This document shows positions 6,591-9,413 of a stretch of DNA of 9,413 bases, one piece after another. Position 1 is the stretch's first letter. Every line of letters begins with the position of its first letter. A model generated the notes under the pieces. It did not search any database and was not told where the DNA came from. It was given only the letters and a program-made list of their open reading frames with translations. The DNA is from JANRLJ01 sp034437895 (GTDB lineage Bacteria > Chloroflexota > Anaerolineae > Aggregatilineales > Phototrophicaceae): positions 1 to 9,413 of the forward strand of contig DAOTTO010000107.1 of assembly GCA_034437895.1 (NCBI GenBank), in the 5' to 3' direction. Position numbers and translations under genes: made by a program.

Positions 6591-6745
6591 TGGAATTTTT
6601 TGAACCACCAAGGCACCAAGAACACCAAGAATTTGAACTTAAATCTCTGTGTTCTCTGCGTCCTCAGTGGTTACATCTTTTTCCATTTACTTACGTCGGT
6701 CTACTTTCGTCTTGGTGGTTCCAATTTTTTGTATTATTTTCGCAG
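6591..6745 (+). repeat. Dispersed palindromic repeat (CACCAAG/CTTGGTG family), copy C, complete ends
   Basis: AACCACCAAG (6603-6612) and CTTGGTGGTT (6711-6720) form a perfect 10-bp inverted repeat enclosing about 98 bases with further CACCAAG words and GTGTTCTCTGCGTCCTCAGT. The flanks TTGGAATTTTTTG (6591-6603) and TTCCAATTTTTTG (6719-6731) extend the inverted symmetry. The right flank 6711-6745 matches the reverse complement of 918-954 at about 30 of 36 positions, so ends and flank are shared with copy A. The unit ends just before the stop codon of the permease gene and could fold in that transcript too. A frame of 79 codons running through it is repeat-derived. Confidence 0.75.
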
Positions 6746-6759
6746 ATATACTTTTGCGA

Positions 6760-8004
6760 TTAAGCGATACCAGAGCGCTTTTGGGTACGGCGAGAAAGCG
6801 CGTCCACGATCACAGCGGTCAGAAGCACCAGACCTGTAATGATGAACTTGATACCGGAGCTTAAGCCTAACAGCCCCATGCCATTATCCACGCTGGCGAT
6901 CACGAGTGCGCCCAATATCGCGCTGGAAACACGTCCACTGCCACCAAAGAGGCTTGTTCCGCCAATAACGGCTGCCGCAATCGAGTTGAGCAGCAGATTA
7001 CCACCGCCCGCATTCGTATCCACCGAACTCAAGCGAGAAGCCAAGATAATGCCGCCTGCGCCTGCCATCGTACTCGAAATCATGAAAACAATCACGCGGA
7101 TGCGCTCAACGGCGATACCTGCACGTCGCGCCGCCTCTTTATTGCCGCCGACAGCATAGACATAACGTCCGAAGCGGGTTTGCTCGGCGATAAAACTTAG
7201 GACGACCAACAAAATCATGAGGATAATACCGACAACGGGTAAACCACGATCCTGATTAGCGACATAAACTGCGCCGCCCACGATCAACGCTAACAAAAGC
7301 ATCTGGAGGCCGATGATCTGCAACGGCTTTGTGCTAAGTCCCTGCCGTTTGCGCGAACTCACTTGCTGGAATTGACTTAAAGCGAAAAAGCCAATAAAGG
7401 CCGCCGCTGCAAGCCATCCCCAGATTTGCGGTAAGAACTGTTTGGTGATGCCTTTAATAACCGGGTCTTGGATAATGACCGTACCGCCGCCGCCGATCAT
7501 AATCAGCACAACGCCATTCCACGCTAGAAAGCCCGCCAATGTGACGACGAAGGAAGGCACTTGAAAGGTGACAATAATCAGCCCATGTAGCAGTCCAATG
7601 CAAGCCGCCGCCACCAAAGCCGCCGCCACCGCTAGATACCATGGCCAGCCATTGGGTTCGCGCAGGAGCAGCGTCATCCCGACAGCGGCAACCGCACTCA
7701 CATAACCGACAGAAAGATCAATTTCGCCTAAGAGCAGGATAAAGACCAACCCGTAAGCAATCGTGGCGATGCCCGCCATCTGGACGATTAAATTCACTAA
7801 ATTAAGGGGGGTCAAAAAATTGTCATTTTGCGATTGAAAAATGACACCGATAACGACTAAGCCTAATATAATCGGGAGCGAACCGAGATCGCCAGCGCGG
7901 ACACGTTTAAAGTAACCACGAATATAATCTCCGGCAGTCTGTGGGCCTTGGTTGGCAAGAAAGGCATTTTGCGGCGGTGCTGCCGTCTCATTAATCGTAC
8001 TCAT
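6760..8004 (-). CDS. CUT2-family sugar ABC transporter permease, XylH-like
   Basis: The product has 414 residues, with about 40 polar N-terminal residues and then many membrane spans. Length and the inserted central loop (SRKRQGLSTKP, about 217-227) fit the XylH type better than the shorter RbsC type (about 320). Landmarks are GEIDLSVGYVSAVA (93-106), the ATPase-contacting loop GGNKEAARRAGI (286-297), and NSIAAAVIGGTSLFGGSG (340-357). It forms the membrane channel for import of a monosaccharide, probably a pentose, with the ATPase and binding protein encoded upstream. Its ATG overlaps the ATPase stop by four bases (ATGA), so translation is coupled. It is the last gene of the operon, and the dispersed repeat C begins right after its stop. 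The exact sugar cannot be read from the sequence. Confidence 0.92.
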   Translation of the reverse strand: MSTINETAAPPQNAFLANQGPQTAGDYIRGYFKRVRAGDLGSLPIILGLVVIGVIFQSQNDNFLTPLNLVNLIVQMAGIATIAYGLVFILLLGEIDLSVGYVSAVAAVGMTLLLREPNGWPWYLAVAAALVAAACIGLLHGLIIVTFQVPSFVVTLAGFLAWNGVVLIMIGGGGTVIIQDPVIKGITKQFLPQIWGWLAAAAFIGFFALSQFQQVSSRKRQGLSTKPLQIIGLQMLLLALIVGGAVYVANQDRGLPVVGIILMILLVVLSFIAEQTRFGRYVYAVGGNKEAARRAGIAVERIRVIVFMISSTMAGAGGIILASRLSSVDTNAGGGNLLLNSIAAAVIGGTSLFGGSGRVSSAILGALVIASVDNGMGLLGLSSGIKFIITGLVLLTAVIVDALSRRTQKRSGIA

Positions 8005-8768
8005 GACTCTATCATCCCCGGAACGTGTTGAATTTTGCCTGCGGTAATGGCTGTTACGACTTCTTGTTGGTTGGTTTGCGCGGAGACAAATTCATCCACT
8101 TTATGCCCCAAACGCAGCACTGTGATGCGATCTGCGACCTCGAAGATGTCATGCAAATTGTGTGAAATGAGGATTACTGCCAACCCTTTGGCGGCTAGCC
8201 GCTTGACTAGATCAAGCACTTGGCGCGTTTGGGCGACACCGAGCGCGGCAGTGGGTTCATCGAGAATCACTAAACGCGAATTCCACATGACGGCCTTAGC
8301 AACGGCAATCGCTTGGCGCTGACCACCGGAAAGCCCAGCAACAGGGGTGCGAACCGAGCGTAAAGTGCTGACCGACAGGGAATTAAGCGTGTCGATGCAG
8401 GCTTGTTCCATGCTTTCCTCATCCAGCCGCCAAGGACTTTTAATCCGTTCACGGCCTAAAAACATATTGGCAACGACATCCAAATTATCGGCCAGCGCAA
8501 GGTCTTGATACACAACTTCAATCCCTAACGCGGCGCTGTCACGCGGGGCAGAAATATGCACCCGTTTACTGTCAAAATGAATCTCACCTTCATCTGTCGG
8601 ATAAATACCCGCGATACATTTGATGAGGGTCGATTTCCCCGCGCCGTTATCGCCTACCAGCGCCATAACTTCGCCAATGCTGGCGGTAAAATCTACTTTG
8701 GAAAGGGCTTGCACAGCACCAAAGCGTTTGGAAACCCCTTGTAATTGAAGTAAAGGTTGGTCGGACAA
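8001..8768 (-). CDS. CUT2-family sugar ABC transporter ATPase, single nucleotide-binding domain
   Basis: The product has 255 residues and a complete set of ABC motifs: Walker A GDNGAGKST (39-47), Q-loop Gln88 (VVYQDLALADNL), signature LSGGQRQ (146-152), Walker B LVILDEPTA (166-174) and H-loop His203 (ISHN). It powers sugar import through the neighbouring permease. Classical XylG/RbsA proteins are about 500 residues with two fused domains; this protein has one, as in FrcA-like ATPases, so it probably works as a homodimer. The start is a TTG (8766-8768) with AAGGA seven bases upstream. It lies 129 bases after the binding-protein gene, with a hairpin in between, and overlaps the permease by four bases. 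Confidence 0.94.
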   Translation of the reverse strand: MSDQPLLQLQGVSKRFGAVQALSKVDFTASIGEVMALVGDNGAGKSTLIKCIAGIYPTDEGEIHFDSKRVHISAPRDSAALGIEVVYQDLALADNLDVVANMFLGRERIKSPWRLDEESMEQACIDTLNSLSVSTLRSVRTPVAGLSGGQRQAIAVAKAVMWNSRLVILDEPTAALGVAQTRQVLDLVKRLAAKGLAVILISHNLHDIFEVADRITVLRLGHKVDEFVSAQTNQQEVVTAITAGKIQHVPGMIES

Positions 8769-8775
8769 AATGATT

Positions 8776-8780
8776 TCCTT
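8776..8780 (-). promoter_or_regulatory. Ribosome binding site AAGGA fixing the TTG start of the ABC ATPase gene
   Basis: On the minus strand AAGGA is followed by seven bases and then TTG at 8768-8766. The protein then reads SDQPLLQLQGVSKRFG, a normal beginning for a sugar ABC ATPase, so the TTG start is well supported. No in-frame ATG lies near it. Confidence 0.7.
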
Positions 8781-8834
8781 CTAGCTTTCTATCTCTAAAT
8801 GGTTCTCTAAACGTAATAGACCCCAAATATACAA

Positions 8835-8860
8835 GTGGGGATGCCATAAGACATCCCCAC
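8835..8860 (-). terminator. Intercistronic hairpin after the sugar-binding protein gene
   Basis: GTGGGGATG (8835-8843) and CATCCCCAC (8852-8860) make a perfect 9-bp stem with an 8-base loop. It lies 37 bases after the binding-protein stop and 66 bases before the ATPase start. On the transcribed strand the stem is followed by TTGTATATTTGG, T-rich but not a proper T-run. It therefore may act as a leaky terminator or as a 3'-end stabiliser. Such structures are known between binding-protein and membrane-component genes, where they let the binding protein be made in excess. Confidence 0.6.
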
Positions 8861-8897
8861 AGGAGTTGTAACAGTTCGTTAGCCTCTAAGCTGGGTA

Positions 8898-9413
8898 TTA
8901 ACGCTGGTCAGCCGGAGGGCAATATTGCTCGAAGTCACCGACGCAGATTTCTTCCCAAGTGCGGAAGCCATCAGCGATGACGGTTTCGGCGATGTTGTCG
9001 ATGGTGACGGAGACCGGAACCAGCAGCACAGACGGCACATCATTAGTGCCGTTGTTCACAACACCCGTCGCCATCGCGGAGGTGTCCTCGCCATTGAGGA
9101 TCGCCACTGCCAACGCTGCTGCTGCTTCTGCTTCGGCTTTGATGGCTTTGTAAACGGTCATGCTCTGGCGGCCCGCCAGAATGTTCTGGATGCCACCGAC
9201 AGTCGCATCTTGACCTGTGACGGGGATGTAAGGCAGCCCTTGATTTTCCAGCGCGGCGATGACTGCACCAGCCAAGCCATCATTGGCGGCAACCGCAGCA
9301 TCAACTTCACCACCAGCGGCGGTGAGAATCTGCTCGAAGATCACCAAGGCTTGTTGGTTGTCCCAATCGGGGACGGACTGAGCATCGACCAACGTCCAGT
9401 CGCCGGAGTCGAA
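8898..9413 (-). CDS. Sugar ABC transporter substrate-binding protein, XylF-like, C-terminal part (N-terminus beyond the right edge)
   Basis: 171 residues are open from the right edge to TAA at 8898-8900. The segment fits the C-terminal half of a periplasmic-binding-protein type 1 sugar receptor. Landmarks are AVAANDGLAGAVIAALENQG (about 40-59), the ligand-site motif VTGQDATVGGIQNILAG (65-81) and QSMTVYKAI (83-91), all typical of the XylF/ChvE group that binds xylose and related sugars. The tail has two Cys (EEICVGDFEQYCPP) that could form a disulphide outside the membrane. It delivers sugar to the permease encoded two genes downstream. The signal or lipoprotein sequence and the operon promoter are outside the window. 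Confidence 0.92.
   Translation of the reverse strand, partial: FDSGDWTLVDAQSVPDWDNQQALVIFEQILTAAGGEVDAAVAANDGLAGAVIAALENQGLPYIPVTGQDATVGGIQNILAGRQSMTVYKAIKAEAEAAAALAVAILNGEDTSAMATGVVNNGTNDVPSVLLVPVSVTIDNIAETVIADGFRTWEEICVGDFEQYCPPADQR

Noticed and set aside
6600..6839. 79-codon plus-strand frame (starts MNHQGTKNTKN)
   Set aside because: It runs through palindromic repeat C and into the antisense of the permease gene. Its N-terminus is the translation of the CACCAAG repeat, a pattern typical of spurious proteins.

Overview
The window reads as a stretch of a free-living bacterial chromosome. The gene types and intergenic repeats point most to Chloroflexota (Anaerolineae-like), but this is inference from protein flavour: a CofE-like F420 ligase, a XylF/XylH-like CUT2 sugar transporter with a single-domain ATPase, a membrane-anchored LysM protein, and propeller and HEAT proteins. 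No rRNA or other marker gene is present to fix the taxonomy. There are ten protein-coding genes, two of them cut by the window edges. I saw no tRNA, rRNA, CRISPR array, transposase or phage gene.

Left block, all on the minus strand (1-3829). In transcription order it holds an AEC-family permease (2924-3829), a HEAT-repeat protein (2136-2801), a membrane-anchored NHL/SMP-30-type propeller (1095-2123) starting 12 bases after the HEAT stop, and, after a 345-base repeat-bearing gap, the N-terminal part of a LysM protein running off the left edge (1-749).

Middle block, plus strand (3967-6479). It starts divergently from the AEC gene. An AT-rich TolB/WD40-like propeller (3967-5319) is followed after 21 bases by a 45-residue single-span membrane protein (5341-5478), then a CofE-like coenzyme F420-0:L-glutamate ligase (5631-6479).

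Right block, minus strand (6760-9413), converging on cofE. It is a sugar ABC importer operon in the order substrate-binding protein (C-terminal part, 8898-9413), ATPase (8001-8768) and permease (6760-8004). The last two overlap by four bases. A perfect 9-bp hairpin sits between the binding-protein and ATPase genes, where differential expression would be set.

Intergenic structure is the most distinctive non-coding content. A dispersed palindromic repeat family built on CACCAAG / CTTGGTG words occurs near 915-1026 and, in the opposite orientation, as two adjacent units at 6511-6568 and 6591-6745. One 42-base core is 41/42 identical between the two loci. A different GC-rich palindrome lies at 2850-2878.

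I do not see a convincing new defence or mobile system. The best leads are the inverted repeat pair, the compositionally odd propeller with its small partner, and the HEAT-propeller gene pair.
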